From positions 1 to 43,833 of the forward strand of contig JAYWHT010000058.1 in NCBI GenBank assembly GCA_043777595.1: a stretch of 43,833 nucleotides of DNA, given 5' to 3'. Origin of the DNA: JAYVJH01 sp043777595 (GTDB taxonomy: Bacteria > Bacteroidota > Bacteroidia > Cytophagales > Spirosomataceae). The position numbers and the translations under genes are program-made. The notes under the pieces were generated by a model. The model was given only the letters and a program-made list of their open reading frames with translations. It was not told the origin of the DNA and searched no databases. Below, in pieces: positions 6,425 to 15,344 of the stretch. Positions within the stretch are counted from its first letter, which is position 1. The number at the start of each line of letters is the position of its first letter.

Positions 6425-7621
6425 TTATTTTGGAAATGACACTTTGCCCATCGATACCGAAGGTACGCCCTGTCTGTTGCCAAAGTTAGACTTACCACCA
6501 ACGAGTGCTTCATTGGCCAAAATAGCAAACAGCACCGCCTCTTTTGCATCGCCAGATATACCCAAATCGTCTGTTTTTTGAAACTCAAACTGCGGCAATA
6601 AACCTTGCAATATATCAACTAACAAAGGGTTGTGCATACCGCCGCCACTCATATACAAACTATACTGGTCGTTGGGGTTGCATACTTTTAGAATAGCCTC
6701 GGCAATGGTTTCGGCAGAAAATTGAGTAAGGGTAGCCATCAAATCTGGGGTGGGTACGCGTGTTGTATGGCTTTTTTGTTGGGCTATTTGTAGGTATTCC
6801 ATTCCAAAGAGTTCGGGGCCAGTAGTTTTTGGAAAAGGTAACTCAAAAAATGGATTGTCTTTGAGGGCTGCCAATAACGATTGATTAACCCGCCCGCTCA
6901 TTGCTACTTGTGCATTTTCATCAAATGGTTTGTTGTAAAACTGCCGCATACAGGCATCTATTAGCGTGTTGCCTGTGCCTGTGTCGGTCGTAAAAACCTT
7001 TGAAGCATCTAAACTACTCGGCAAATAAGTAAAGTTGGCAATACCGCCCATATTGAGCATTATTCTGTTTTCTTGATTTGACGAAAATACAAAAAAATCG
7101 CCATAAACGGCCAACGGTGCACCTTCGCCACCTGTAGCTACGTGTTTTTGTCTAAAATCGCTGATTGTAACGATACCCGTTGTTACGGCTACGTGGTCGC
7201 CATCGCCGATTTGAAGTGTGGCATTAGCAAAGCCCTCAATCTGATGCTGGCTCTTGGGTGCATGAAAAACCGTTTGCCCATGGCTGGCTACAATGTCAAT
7301 GTCTGACGGTGCAATATTCCATTTTTTTAGACAGTCCAAAACCAACTGGCCGTGAAGTACCCCAATCCATTCATTGAGAAGGCAAAGGTGCTGAAAATCA
7401 ATTTGTTTCTTGGCAAATACTTGTCTGATTTTGTCTTTGACAGACTCATCAAAAGCGCAAGTTTCAAAACGTTCGAGCGTTACTTTTGTGTCGCCTCCAC
7501 TACCCGAAATACGACAAAGAGCTACGTCCAGACCGTCCATTGACGTTCCTGACATTAGACCAATAATATGCCGTTCTTGTTTTTGGGCAACCGCAAATAG
7601 ATTTTGTATATTTTGATTCAT
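6425..7621 (-). CDS. anmK: Anhydro-N-acetylmuramic acid kinase
   Basis: ATP-dependent kinase that opens 1,6-anhydro-MurNAc and phosphorylates it to MurNAc-6-phosphate in peptidoglycan recycling; cytosolic. The 398-residue protein starts with the diagnostic GLMSGTSMDG (21-30), followed by VASHGQTVFH, LNMGGIANFTYLP and TDTGTGNTLIDACM (ATPase-fold phosphate and catalytic loops). Length is typical (370-400). The ATG at 7621 is chosen because it leaves a short tail before the phosphate loop, as in homologues. The NagB-PIG-L fusion at 10716-12674 is also an amino-sugar gene, so wall recycling or chitin use may be partly clustered here. Convergent with the PspC gene. Confidence 0.94.
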   Translation of the reverse strand: MNQNIQNLFAVAQKQERHIIGLMSGTSMDGLDVALCRISGSGGDTKVTLERFETCAFDESVKDKIRQVFAKKQIDFQHLCLLNEWIGVLHGQLVLDCLKKWNIAPSDIDIVASHGQTVFHAPKSQHQIEGFANATLQIGDGDHVAVTTGIVTISDFRQKHVATGGEGAPLAVYGDFFVFSSNQENRIMLNMGGIANFTYLPSSLDASKVFTTDTGTGNTLIDACMRQFYNKPFDENAQVAMSGRVNQSLLAALKDNPFFELPFPKTTGPELFGMEYLQIAQQKSHTTRVPTPDLMATLTQFSAETIAEAILKVCNPNDQYSLYMSGGGMHNPLLVDILQGLLPQFEFQKTDDLGISGDAKEAVLFAILANEALVGGKSNFGNRQGVPSVSMGKVSFPK

Positions 7622-7674
7622 TGGACTGTTGCGTAATGTATGGTTTTAAATTTTAAATAAAATAGTATGCAAAA

Positions 7675-7706
7675 TTTGGTAAATAGCCAATAAATCACGA
7701 CTTTTG
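7675..7706 (+). promoter_or_regulatory. rpmB promoter (TTTG-N20-GACTTTTG)
   Basis: A -33 TTTG (7675-7678) and a -7 GACTTTTG (7699-7706; one mismatch to TAnnTTTG) are separated by 20 nt. The predicted start lies ~23 nt before the rpmB ATG. Confidence 0.55.
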
Positions 7707-7735
7707 CAACCTCATTTAGAAAATCAAGTAAGGTC

Positions 7736-7999
7736 ATGGCTAAGGTTTGTGAAATAACAGGAAAAAGAACTCGTGTCGGTAATAACGTATCGAAATCAAA
7801 TAATAAAACAAAACGTAAATTTTATCCAAATTTACAGAAGCAGCGCTTTTTTGTTCCATCTCTCGGTATTTGGGTGCAAATGAAGGTAGCTGCATCGGCC
7901 ATTCGTAGTATCAACAAAAACGGTATTGAGGCCGTTTTGAAGTCGGCCAAAGCCAAAGGAACTCTGACAAAGTCGGTATATCCGAAAGTATCTCAATAG
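7736..7999 (+). CDS. rpmB: 50S ribosomal protein L28
   Basis: An 87-residue basic protein of the large ribosomal subunit. It begins with the L28 signature MAKVCEITGKR, continues with a NNVSKSNNKTKRKFYPNLQ-type segment, and has the usual length for Bacteroidota (~80-87). In many Bacteroidota rpmB is followed by rpmG (L33) and a DUF4295 gene. Here a terminator follows directly and the next gene is convergent, so rpmB is monocistronic and those partners must lie elsewhere. A promoter matching the phylum consensus is present just upstream. Confidence 0.95.
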   Translation: MAKVCEITGKRTRVGNNVSKSNNKTKRKFYPNLQKQRFFVPSLGIWVQMKVAASAIRSINKNGIEAVLKSAKAKGTLTKSVYPKVSQ

Positions 8000-8022
8000 A
8001 TATTTATTGTCGTTTTTTATGG

Positions 8023-8056
8023 GCAAGCCTTCGCACCAAGCGGAGGCTTGCTCTTT
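8023..8056 (+). terminator. rpmB terminator
   Basis: Stem GCAAGCCT(TCG) / (CGG)AGGCTTGC (8023-8033 with 8041-8051), with one G-T pair and a 7-nt loop, followed by TCTTT. It lies 23 nt after the rpmB stop. Confidence 0.75.
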
Positions 8057-8060
8057 GTGT

Positions 8061-9710
8061 TTATTTTCCTTTCAAAATCTTGTTGTAGCGAGTCATATCC
8101 TTGAACAAGCCAAGTGCTGAGTTGATTTCTACGTCATACTGAAACTGGTACTCTCGTTCCCCCTTTTGTAAGTAATAATGGCCCATTAGCTCTCGTTCCA
8201 GATTTTGTTTTATTTCTTTCTTAAACGTCATCAAGTCCGATTCTTTGCTGTGTGTCAATTTACTTTTGAGTGCGCCGAGTTGGTCTTGAATACCATCTAA
8301 ATATTTCTCTTTTTTTGCCGAAGCTTCCAACGTTTTCAAGTCTTTTTCTACTTGCGTTGTGTAGTCATATTCTTTGGTTTTGAGCCATGCCACAAAGTTC
8401 AGATAGTCAGTATCTGTTAGCACAAACTCCTTGGCGGGCTTAACGGTTGGGTGTTCGGCACGGTATTTAAGGCAATAGTCAAACAGCAATCCTTTTGATA
8501 TAAGGCTAATTGTAATGGGCGCACGGTTTTCGGTATCGGTATGAACGTCAGGATCTACCCCACCACCGTCATATACTACTCGTCCGTTTTTGGTTTTAAA
8601 AGCCGTTTTGAGTGAGTCGGGCATTTTGCCTACGCTACCGTCGGCATTGCGATGACTATAATCAATGGCCTGAATACACCGCCCACTCGGAATATAGTAC
8701 TTGGCCGTTGTTACTTTGAGTTGGGTATTGTACGACAGTGGGCGAGTGGTTTGCACCAAGCCCTTACCATAAGTGCGTTGGCCAATCAGCACGGCACGGT
8801 CATAGTCTTGCATCACTCCCGACACGATTTCGGCTGCCGATGCACTGTGGCTGTTGGTAAGCACAATCATTGGCATTTCGGTATCGGTTGCACCCATTGG
8901 TGCATTATAGATTTTGTTCCACTCACTAATCTTACCTCTGGTCGATACTATCTCGGCATCTTTGGGTACAAAGATATTACAAATCGCTACCGACTGGTCC
9001 AAGAGTCCGCCTGGATTTTCACGCACGTCCAACACCAATTTTTTCATACCCTTTCCTTTGAGTTCTACAAATGCAGTTTTTACTTCACGAGCGGCTGTTT
9101 GTGTAAAGTCGGTCAATAAAATATAGCCAACCTCGTCTGAAATCATGCCATGATAAGGCACATTACCCGTTTTGACAAACTCACGACCAACGACAACGTC
9201 CAGCGGTTTCGGTAAACCTACACGCCCAACAGTCAGCTTTACAGAACTACCCGCTTGGCCTTTCATTAACTTATCGGGGTTGGCATCTTTACGGTTTTTG
9301 ATGTCTATACCATCAATTTTGAGTATTTCGTCGCCAATATGTAAGTCGGCTTTTTGAGCAGGTGAGCCTTCAATTATCGAAAAAATAGTATGTTGGTTTT
9401 TGATGGTCGAAATCACCGCTCCTATGCCTGTATATTGCCCTGTCGTCATGGTGCGATAGTCTTCTATTTCGTCTTCGGCATAAAAATTAGTGTAAGGGTC
9501 AAGGTTTTTGAGCATGGCATCGATACTCTTTTTCATGAGTTGATTCGGATTGATTTCGTCCACATAATAGCGGTTAAGCTCTTTGTAGAGCGTAGCATAA
9601 ATATCAAGGTTTCGGGCTATTTCAAAAAAACGTTCCTCGTGCTTGAACGAAAAAAGGCCAATACCAACCACTAAGATGGCCGCAATAGATAGTTTTTTAT
9701 ATGATTTCAT
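8061..9710 (-). CDS. S41 family C-terminal processing peptidase (CtpA/Prc type)
   Basis: A 549-residue periplasmic serine protease with a Ser/Lys dyad. An N-terminal hydrophobic segment (about 8-21) is a signal peptide or anchor. A PDZ domain follows (~95-165, with GIGAVI and GSPAQKADLHIGDEILKIDG-type peptide-binding loops). The S41 core has LDVRENPGGLL (228-237), the nucleophile in SHSASAAEI (Ser291 by alignment to Prc) and the base in GQRTYGKGLVQ (Lys316). The ~200-residue C-terminal helical extension is typical of the Bacteroidota Ctp group. Such enzymes trim or degrade envelope proteins; the substrate here is unknown. A perfect TAAATTTG element on the minus strand (9747-9754) lies ~40 nt upstream. 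Confidence 0.92.
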   Translation of the reverse strand: MKSYKKLSIAAILVVGIGLFSFKHEERFFEIARNLDIYATLYKELNRYYVDEINPNQLMKKSIDAMLKNLDPYTNFYAEDEIEDYRTMTTGQYTGIGAVISTIKNQHTIFSIIEGSPAQKADLHIGDEILKIDGIDIKNRKDANPDKLMKGQAGSSVKLTVGRVGLPKPLDVVVGREFVKTGNVPYHGMISDEVGYILLTDFTQTAAREVKTAFVELKGKGMKKLVLDVRENPGGLLDQSVAICNIFVPKDAEIVSTRGKISEWNKIYNAPMGATDTEMPMIVLTNSHSASAAEIVSGVMQDYDRAVLIGQRTYGKGLVQTTRPLSYNTQLKVTTAKYYIPSGRCIQAIDYSHRNADGSVGKMPDSLKTAFKTKNGRVVYDGGGVDPDVHTDTENRAPITISLISKGLLFDYCLKYRAEHPTVKPAKEFVLTDTDYLNFVAWLKTKEYDYTTQVEKDLKTLEASAKKEKYLDGIQDQLGALKSKLTHSKESDLMTFKKEIKQNLERELMGHYYLQKGEREYQFQYDVEINSALGLFKDMTRYNKILKGK

Positions 9711-9746
9711 GGTGAATGGATTATTCTATTGTTTTAAAATTATTGC

Positions 9747-9754
9747 CAAATTTA
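9747..9754 (-). promoter_or_regulatory. ctp promoter -7 element (TAAATTTG on minus strand)
   Basis: Exact TAnnTTTG on the minus strand, 37 nt before the ctp ATG at 9710. The -33 box is not clear. Confidence 0.5.
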
Positions 9755-9970
9755 ACTTTCAAAATAGTATTTAGTTGTATTTTCTTAGAAAATGTTTTTG
9801 TAACCATAAAACTACAAAGGAAAGAGGTGGCTATAAGAGTTAAAAAATAGATTGTTAAGTGCTTTTTTCAAATTGAAAAAATACGGGTATTGTCTGGAAA
9901 TTTTTTTTAGTTCAGACATCAGTAATGCTTTAAAAAATGGAGTCAATACCTTAGAAATTCATATTATGCA

Positions 9971-10008
9971 ACTATAAAACAACACCGTAGGGGTGTACTG
10001 TTTATAGT
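9971..10008 (-). terminator. Stem-loop downstream of aat (possible terminator)
   Basis: ACTATAAA...ACACC (9971-9986) pairs imperfectly with GGTGT...TTTATAGT (9992-10008) around a short loop. It lies ~50 nt after the aat stop. The T-run expected on the minus strand is weak, so its role as an intrinsic terminator is uncertain. Confidence 0.4.
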
Positions 10009-10056
10009 CTTGTTCAGATTTTGGTTGGACAATAAACACAGTTGGTATTTTATACG

Positions 10057-10698
10057 CTATTGTTCTGACAAAAATTGTTGCGGTGTTTTCAAAAGGCTAC
10101 TAATTGAGGTGTCTATAAAATGGGATTTGTGGCTTAGGGCTACTCTCAGTAACTGCACATATTTGGCTTTGGGTATTTCGATAGCCCCAAATCTACGCAC
10201 ATTATCGTTCATGAATTGTGTATCTAATAGTTCAAATTGCTGTGCTTTTAGTATTTCTATCAAATAATGAAACGCTACTTTGGACGCATCGCTTACTCTG
10301 TGAAACATAGACTCGCCAAAAAATGCCGCACCAATCGACACACCATACAGGCCGCCTACAAGCCGCTCGCCCTGATATGACTCCACACTGTGAGCCATAC
10401 CTAAGTGGTGTAGGTCTGTGTAGGCTTTGATTATTTCTTCTGAAATCCAGGTTGAGTCATCGTCGGCTCTGGCTTCGGCACAGCCACGCATCGTGCCCTC
10501 AAAGTCAGTATTGACTCTGATGGCAAACCGATTTTGATTGATAACTGGCCTTAACGATTTGGGCGATTTATAGCTATCAATCGGAATGATAGCACGAGGG
10601 TCTGGCGAATACCAATGGAGGCTTCCGTCGGTTTCGGCCATCGGAAAAGCCCCATTCATATACCCATAAACTAAGTTGTCGGCTGTGAGTTTGGGCAT
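10057..10698 (-). CDS. aat: Leucyl/phenylalanyl-tRNA--protein transferase
   Basis: Transfers Leu or Phe from aminoacyl-tRNA to N-terminal Arg/Lys of proteins, creating an N-degron for ClpS-ClpAP. The 213-residue protein has the Aat signature order: LVYGYMNGAFPMAE (8-21), WYSPDPRAIIP (29-39), TWISEEI, HSVE, GGLYGVSIGAAFFGESMFH and LLDTQFMNDNVRRFGAIEIP. Length is normal (190-235). It starts 17 nt after the nagB-PIG-L stop on the same strand and is probably co-transcribed with it. There is no obvious functional link beyond that. Confidence 0.95.
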   Translation of the reverse strand: MPKLTADNLVYGYMNGAFPMAETDGSLHWYSPDPRAIIPIDSYKSPKSLRPVINQNRFAIRVNTDFEGTMRGCAEARADDDSTWISEEIIKAYTDLHHLGMAHSVESYQGERLVGGLYGVSIGAAFFGESMFHRVSDASKVAFHYLIEILKAQQFELLDTQFMNDNVRRFGAIEIPKAKYVQLLRVALSHKSHFIDTSISSLLKTPQQFLSEQ

Positions 10699-10715
10699 TG
10701 TATTATCAGTTTATC

Positions 10716-12674
10716 TTAAAACCGCCATCTTACAAACGCCTCCATGGCTTCGTATTCGGCCAAGCCAAGTTCGTTGTAGAGGCCAGCAGTGGTTTGGTTT
10801 CTGTCTTCGGCACGTTTCCAAAATTCTCGAGAGTCTTCGCCCTGAAACACAACGCCATCTTTTTGGGATTGGTGTTTGAATATTCCCATGCGTTTTTTCA
10901 TCACTTGGTCTGGACTCATGGGCACGGCCATCTCTATCTCGTGAATGTCCCACTCGGCCCATGCGCCACGGTAGAGCCAAACCCAGCAGTCTTTCATAAA
11001 ATTTTTGTGTTTGAGCTGTCTCAGAGCCGCCTCGATAGCGTCCCAGCACACCTTGTGCGTGCCGTGTGGGTCGGCAAAGTCGCCAGCGGCATATATTTGA
11101 TGTGGCTTTATTTCTTCGATGAGGTCGGCTACGAGCTTTATATCTTTGTCGCCTATTGCACTTTTTTGAATAGTTCCTGTTTCATAAAATGGCATATTCA
11201 AAAAATGAGCATTTTCTGTATGCACACCTACATATCGACACGTGGCTTTGGCCTCACCCCGTCTGATTATTCCTTTCACATACCGTACTTCGGGACTATC
11301 GACTTCGCTGCTTTTTTTGTTTTTCAAGAATTTTTTAGCGTCCTTATATATCTTGTTGGCTTCTGTGCCTTTTATGCCAAATTGTTGGTTATAGTCCACC
11401 ACAAAATCAATAAAACGAAATGCCTCGTCGTCGGCAACTGCAATATTACCCGAAGTCTGATAAGCCACGTGTACTTCGTGGCCTTGGTCAACGAGCCGCT
11501 GAAAAGTACCACCCATCGAAATAATATCATCGTCGGGGTGCGGGCTAAAAATAACAATCCGTTTTTTGGCTGGCAATGCCCGTTCAGGTCTGTGGGTGTC
11601 GTCGGCGTTTGCTTTACCGCCTGGCCAGCCTGTTATGGTATGTTGGAGTTGGTTAAAAACATCAATGTTAATGTCGTAAGCCGAGCCGTGAGCCGCCAGC
11701 ATATCGCTCATACCGTTGTCGTTGTAGTCTTTGGTAGTGAGTTTAAGAATAGGCTTACGGATATTTCTTGACAGATAAGTAACGGCTTTTTTTATCATCG
11801 CATTGTCCCACTCGATGCTATCGACGAGCCATGGGGTTTTCATGCGGGTTAGTTCTGAGGCTGCTCGCTGGTCGATAATAAAAGCAGCGTTGGGGTGGGC
11901 TTGCAAGTACGAGGCGGGGTTTAGCTCTGTAACTTGTCCCTCAACTGCACCCTGAATAACGGCGGCCTTGCGCTCGCCCCAAGCCAGTAGCACCACTCGT
12001 TTGGCATTCATCACCGACGACACACCCATTGTGATAGCCTTTTTTGGTACTTGCGGCAAGCCCCCAAACTCCATCGCCGCCGCCGCACGTGTAGAGTGGT
12101 CGAGGGTCATTAGGCGGGTGCGGGAGTTGATGAGCGAGCCTGGCTCGTTGAACCCAATATGGCCATTGCCGCCAATACCCAACAACTGAAAATCTAAGCC
12201 ACCCAATGCACTAATTTTATTTTCATAGTTTTGGCAAAACTCAGGAATCATCGCTGGCGGAATCTGCCCATCGGGTATAAAATAGTTTTTTGGGTCTATG
12301 TCCACCTTGTCAAATAACTGCTCACGCATAAACCGCCAATAGCTATAAATCGAGTCGGGGGTCATGGGGTGGTATTCGTCTAAGTTAAACGACACAACGT
12401 TTTTAAAACTTAGCCCCTCTTCACGGTGCATTCTGACTAGTTCGGCATAAACAGTTTTTGGTGATGAGCCAGTGGCAAGCCCCAGCACGCAGAGTTTACC
12501 TTCTTTTTGTTTTTGGCGAATCAAATCACCAATCTCTCGAGCCACAGCCCTCGACGCATCGTTTGAGTCTGCATAAATCTGTGTTGGTATTTTTTCGTAA
12601 GTAATGGCCTGCCCTATCATTCCGTTGTCGGAGTGGGCTTGTTGGGTTTGTATCAATAGTGAATCTACGGTCAT
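10716..12674 (-). CDS. Glucosamine-6-phosphate deaminase fused to PIG-L/LmbE-type deacetylase
   Basis: A 652-residue two-domain enzyme. The N-terminal half (1-~305) is NagB-like, with GLATGSSPKTVYAEL (65-79), SFNLDEYHPM (95-104) and LGIGGNGHIGFNEPGS (165-180) carrying the active-site Asp, His and Glu. The C-terminal half (~370-640) is a PIG-L/LmbE zinc deacetylase, with FSPHPDDD (376-383) as the HxDD metal motif and a second His-rich loop GDFADPHGTH (531-540). NagB turns GlcN-6-P into fructose-6-P and ammonia. PIG-L enzymes remove acetyl groups from GlcNAc derivatives. A single polypeptide deacetylating then deaminating an amino sugar is inferred, not shown. This fusion architecture is known from Bacteroidota. 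A TACTTTTG element lies on the minus strand at 12709-12716. Confidence 0.88.
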   Translation of the reverse strand: MTVDSLLIQTQQAHSDNGMIGQAITYEKIPTQIYADSNDASRAVAREIGDLIRQKQKEGKLCVLGLATGSSPKTVYAELVRMHREEGLSFKNVVSFNLDEYHPMTPDSIYSYWRFMREQLFDKVDIDPKNYFIPDGQIPPAMIPEFCQNYENKISALGGLDFQLLGIGGNGHIGFNEPGSLINSRTRLMTLDHSTRAAAAMEFGGLPQVPKKAITMGVSSVMNAKRVVLLAWGERKAAVIQGAVEGQVTELNPASYLQAHPNAAFIIDQRAASELTRMKTPWLVDSIEWDNAMIKKAVTYLSRNIRKPILKLTTKDYNDNGMSDMLAAHGSAYDINIDVFNQLQHTITGWPGGKANADDTHRPERALPAKKRIVIFSPHPDDDIISMGGTFQRLVDQGHEVHVAYQTSGNIAVADDEAFRFIDFVVDYNQQFGIKGTEANKIYKDAKKFLKNKKSSEVDSPEVRYVKGIIRRGEAKATCRYVGVHTENAHFLNMPFYETGTIQKSAIGDKDIKLVADLIEEIKPHQIYAAGDFADPHGTHKVCWDAIEAALRQLKHKNFMKDCWVWLYRGAWAEWDIHEIEMAVPMSPDQVMKKRMGIFKHQSQKDGVVFQGEDSREFWKRAEDRNQTTAGLYNELGLAEYEAMEAFVRWRF

Positions 12675-12708
12675 TTTTGTTTTGCTGTCTTGAAAGAGGT
12701 TTGAGATT

Positions 12709-12716
12709 CAAAAGTA
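12709..12716 (-). promoter_or_regulatory. Promoter -7 element (TACTTTTG on minus strand) for nagB-PIG-L
   Basis: Exact TAnnTTTG match 35 nt before the ATG at 12674. The -33 box is not clear. Confidence 0.5.
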
Positions 12717-12919
12717 GTTAATTTATTAAAAAATGTACGCTCCAGATACATTTTTTATTGGCCGAAAGTAAGGGTAATTTTGAATATAGTTGTCTCAATC
12801 AAAATAGACAACAGCCACTTGTGGTATATTCTGGACTATTTATCACAATTTAATTCTACTTTTTTGAACAAAAACCTACATTTACAACGTTTTACATTAA
12901 AAAAGTGAAAATCCACGCC

Positions 12920-15283
12920 ATGAAAAAAAAATCATTACTATTTCTCGTTCTGTTATTGAGTACAAATTTATTTAGTCAAGATAAAAAAACAATCAGCGGT
13001 TTTGTCAAAGATGCCCGAAACGGTGAGCGGCTCTTAGGAGTTTCTGTTTTTGTAAAAGAAATCGGAAACGGAACATTGACCAACGACTACGGTTTTTTTG
13101 CACTCACTCTCCCCAAAGGTACTTATACCTTGATTTTTAATTATGTAGGCTATGCCCGATTAGAAAAAACGGTCAAATTAGAAACAAGTGATGTGAAGTT
13201 GGACATAGAACTCAAAGATGCCAACCTCGACCTTCAAGAGGTGATAATTACAACCCGAAAAGCCGACGAAAACGTAAAAAGTATCGAAATGTCGGTCAAT
13301 AAAGTCGAAATGAAAACCATCAGACAAATGCCAGCACTACTGGGAGAGGTGGACTTGGTGCGGAGTATTCAGCTATTGCCAGGCGTAACATCAGTTGGGG
13401 AGGGGGCTTCGGGGTTTAATGTAAGAGGTGGAAACATTGACCAAAACTTAGTGCTGCTCGACGAAGCACCTGTTTTTAATTCATCGCACTTGTTTGGTTT
13501 TTTTTCGGTCTTCAATCCAGATGCTGTCAAAGATGTTAAACTCATCAAAGGCGGTATTCCTGCTCAGTACGGTGGTCGTATTTCTTCGATTTTGGACGTG
13601 CGGCTCAAAGAAGGAAATTCAAAAAAAGCAGAACTCAATGGCGGTATCGGCACTATATTTTCGAGATTGGCCTATGAAAGACCATTTGCCAAAGGCAGAG
13701 GTTCGTTTATTGTAGCAGGGCGGCGGTCGTATATTGACGTGCTGGCAAAGCCTTTTTTGGCAAGTAATCTGGCAGGAAGCCAATTTAATTTTTATGACCT
13801 GACAGCCAAAGCCAATTTTAGATTGGACGACAAAAATACTTTTTATATGTCGGGTTATTTTGGCCGTGATGTATTTGGGGCAGACTTTGGTTTTGAGTGG
13901 GGCAATACCACTGGCACGGCCCGCTGGAATCATATTTTTAGTAATAAATTATTTATGAACCTGACGACTTATATCTCAAACTATGATTACTTATTGGAGT
14001 CGGGTCGTAATAATAAAGGAACTGTCAAAGATAAATTTAAGTGGAACTCAACCATCAAAAGCTGGAGTGTCAAGCCAGACTTTACCTATTATCTGACACC
14101 CAACAATACCGTTACTTTTGGTGGCCAATACATCAACTACACCACTCAACCAGGTACGGCTACGGCTATTTCGGGTGGTGAGAGTCGAGACATCAGCCTT
14201 GCGCCACGCTACGCCGACGAGTCGGCTATATATGTGGGCAACGACCAAAAAATAACAAATAAAATATCAATGCAGTATGGTTTGCGGTATTCATTTTTTA
14301 GAAATTTGGGGTCGGGCGAAGCATTTGAATTTAGGGAAATCATTAAAAATGAGCGTAAATACCCCATTTTACCAGGTCAAAAATACGAATCGGGTGCAAC
14401 CATCAACTTTTATGGCAATTTGGAGCCTCGGTTGTCTGCCAAATTAGAAATCAGCCCATCAATGTCGCTCAAAGCCAGTTACAACCGCACCGTTCAGTAC
14501 CTACACCTGCTCTCAAACACGGCCGCCAGCTCGCCGTTAGATGTCTGGACATTGAGTTCCAAAAACATCAAGCCACAAATAGCCGACCAAGTAGCCTTGG
14601 GCTGGTTTCAAAACTTTGACGACAACGCTTACGAAGGTTCTGTTGAGGTGTATTACAAAGACCTACAAAATCAGATTGACTATGTCAGAGATTCAGACTT
14701 ATTGCTCAATAAATACCTTGAAGGCGACTTACTTTTTGGAAACGGGCGGGCTTTTGGGGCAGAGTTTTATCTCAAAAAAAACAAAGGCAAACTCACAGGC
14801 TGGTTGAGCTATACACTCTCACGGACGGAGCGAAAAGTGAGCGGCATCAACAATGGCGATTGGTTTCCGGCTCGATTTGACAAAACACACAACGCATCTA
14901 TCGTTGCCTTGTACCAAATCAATGATTGGTGGAGTTTGTCGGCCAATGTATCGGCATATAGCGGTACACCTGCGACTTTTCCGACCAATCGCTTTGAGTG
15001 GAATGGCTTTGCATTGCCTCAAAATGTGTATGACGTTCGCAACAACTCACGGATTCCGTGGTATCATCGGTTAGACATTGGAGCAACCAAAAAGTCAAAG
15101 AAAAAACTATTTGGTAAAGGACAAGGCGAGTGGGTGTTTTCGGTTTATAATGTTTACAATCGCCGCAATCCGTTTTCGGTCTATGTGCGCCAAGGCGAGA
15201 CCAATACACTCCAAACAGAGGCCGTTCGCTACTCGGTCATTGGTTCGTTTGTACCAGCGGTTACTTATAATTTTAAGTTTTGA
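12920..15283 (+). CDS. TonB-dependent receptor with N-terminal carboxypeptidase-like regulatory domain
   Basis: A 787-residue outer-membrane transporter. The ATG at 12920 is preferred over a GTG at 12905 because it begins directly with a signal peptide (MKKKSLLFLVLLLSTNLFSQ). A CarboxypepD_reg-like Ig domain (about 24-105, ISGFVKDARNGERLLGVSV) follows. The TonB plug has VRGGNIDQNLVLLDEAPVFN (168-187) and KGGIPAQYGGRISSILDVRL (210-229), then the beta-barrel, ending in a terminal Phe (TYNFKF). The substrate is unknown. Such receptors are typically followed by a DUF4249 lipoprotein gene. Here that gene lies 2.6 kb away at 17891 because other genes intervene. Confidence 0.9.
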   Translation: MKKKSLLFLVLLLSTNLFSQDKKTISGFVKDARNGERLLGVSVFVKEIGNGTLTNDYGFFALTLPKGTYTLIFNYVGYARLEKTVKLETSDVKLDIELKDANLDLQEVIITTRKADENVKSIEMSVNKVEMKTIRQMPALLGEVDLVRSIQLLPGVTSVGEGASGFNVRGGNIDQNLVLLDEAPVFNSSHLFGFFSVFNPDAVKDVKLIKGGIPAQYGGRISSILDVRLKEGNSKKAELNGGIGTIFSRLAYERPFAKGRGSFIVAGRRSYIDVLAKPFLASNLAGSQFNFYDLTAKANFRLDDKNTFYMSGYFGRDVFGADFGFEWGNTTGTARWNHIFSNKLFMNLTTYISNYDYLLESGRNNKGTVKDKFKWNSTIKSWSVKPDFTYYLTPNNTVTFGGQYINYTTQPGTATAISGGESRDISLAPRYADESAIYVGNDQKITNKISMQYGLRYSFFRNLGSGEAFEFREIIKNERKYPILPGQKYESGATINFYGNLEPRLSAKLEISPSMSLKASYNRTVQYLHLLSNTAASSPLDVWTLSSKNIKPQIADQVALGWFQNFDDNAYEGSVEVYYKDLQNQIDYVRDSDLLLNKYLEGDLLFGNGRAFGAEFYLKKNKGKLTGWLSYTLSRTERKVSGINNGDWFPARFDKTHNASIVALYQINDWWSLSANVSAYSGTPATFPTNRFEWNGFALPQNVYDVRNNSRIPWYHRLDIGATKKSKKKLFGKGQGEWVFSVYNVYNRRNPFSVYVRQGETNTLQTEAVRYSVIGSFVPAVTYNFKF

Positions 15284-15344
15284 TGAATATATTAACTCTG
15301 CATTGTTCAACTAAAATTACAAATTTGTATAAAAGAGGCTTTGA

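Larger units (their letters stand above)
9711..10056. other. 346-bp intergenic stretch between ctp and aat
   Basis: AT-rich and without a credible gene. It holds the ctp promoter element on the left (9747-9754) and an imperfect long stem-loop on the right (9971-10008) beyond the aat stop. A minor inverted repeat TGTCTG/CAGACA lies at 9892-9918. The first 20 nt after the ctp ATG show no SD-like sequence. Confidence 0.55.

Noticed and set aside
10698..11771. A 357-codon open frame on the plus strand
   Set aside because: It lies wholly antisense to the well-supported NagB-PIG-L fusion, has atypical Phe/His/Cys-rich composition and shows no family motif.
13619..13933. Minus-strand frame of 104 codons inside the TonB receptor gene
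   Set aside because: Antisense shadow of a conserved plug/barrel region; no independent evidence.
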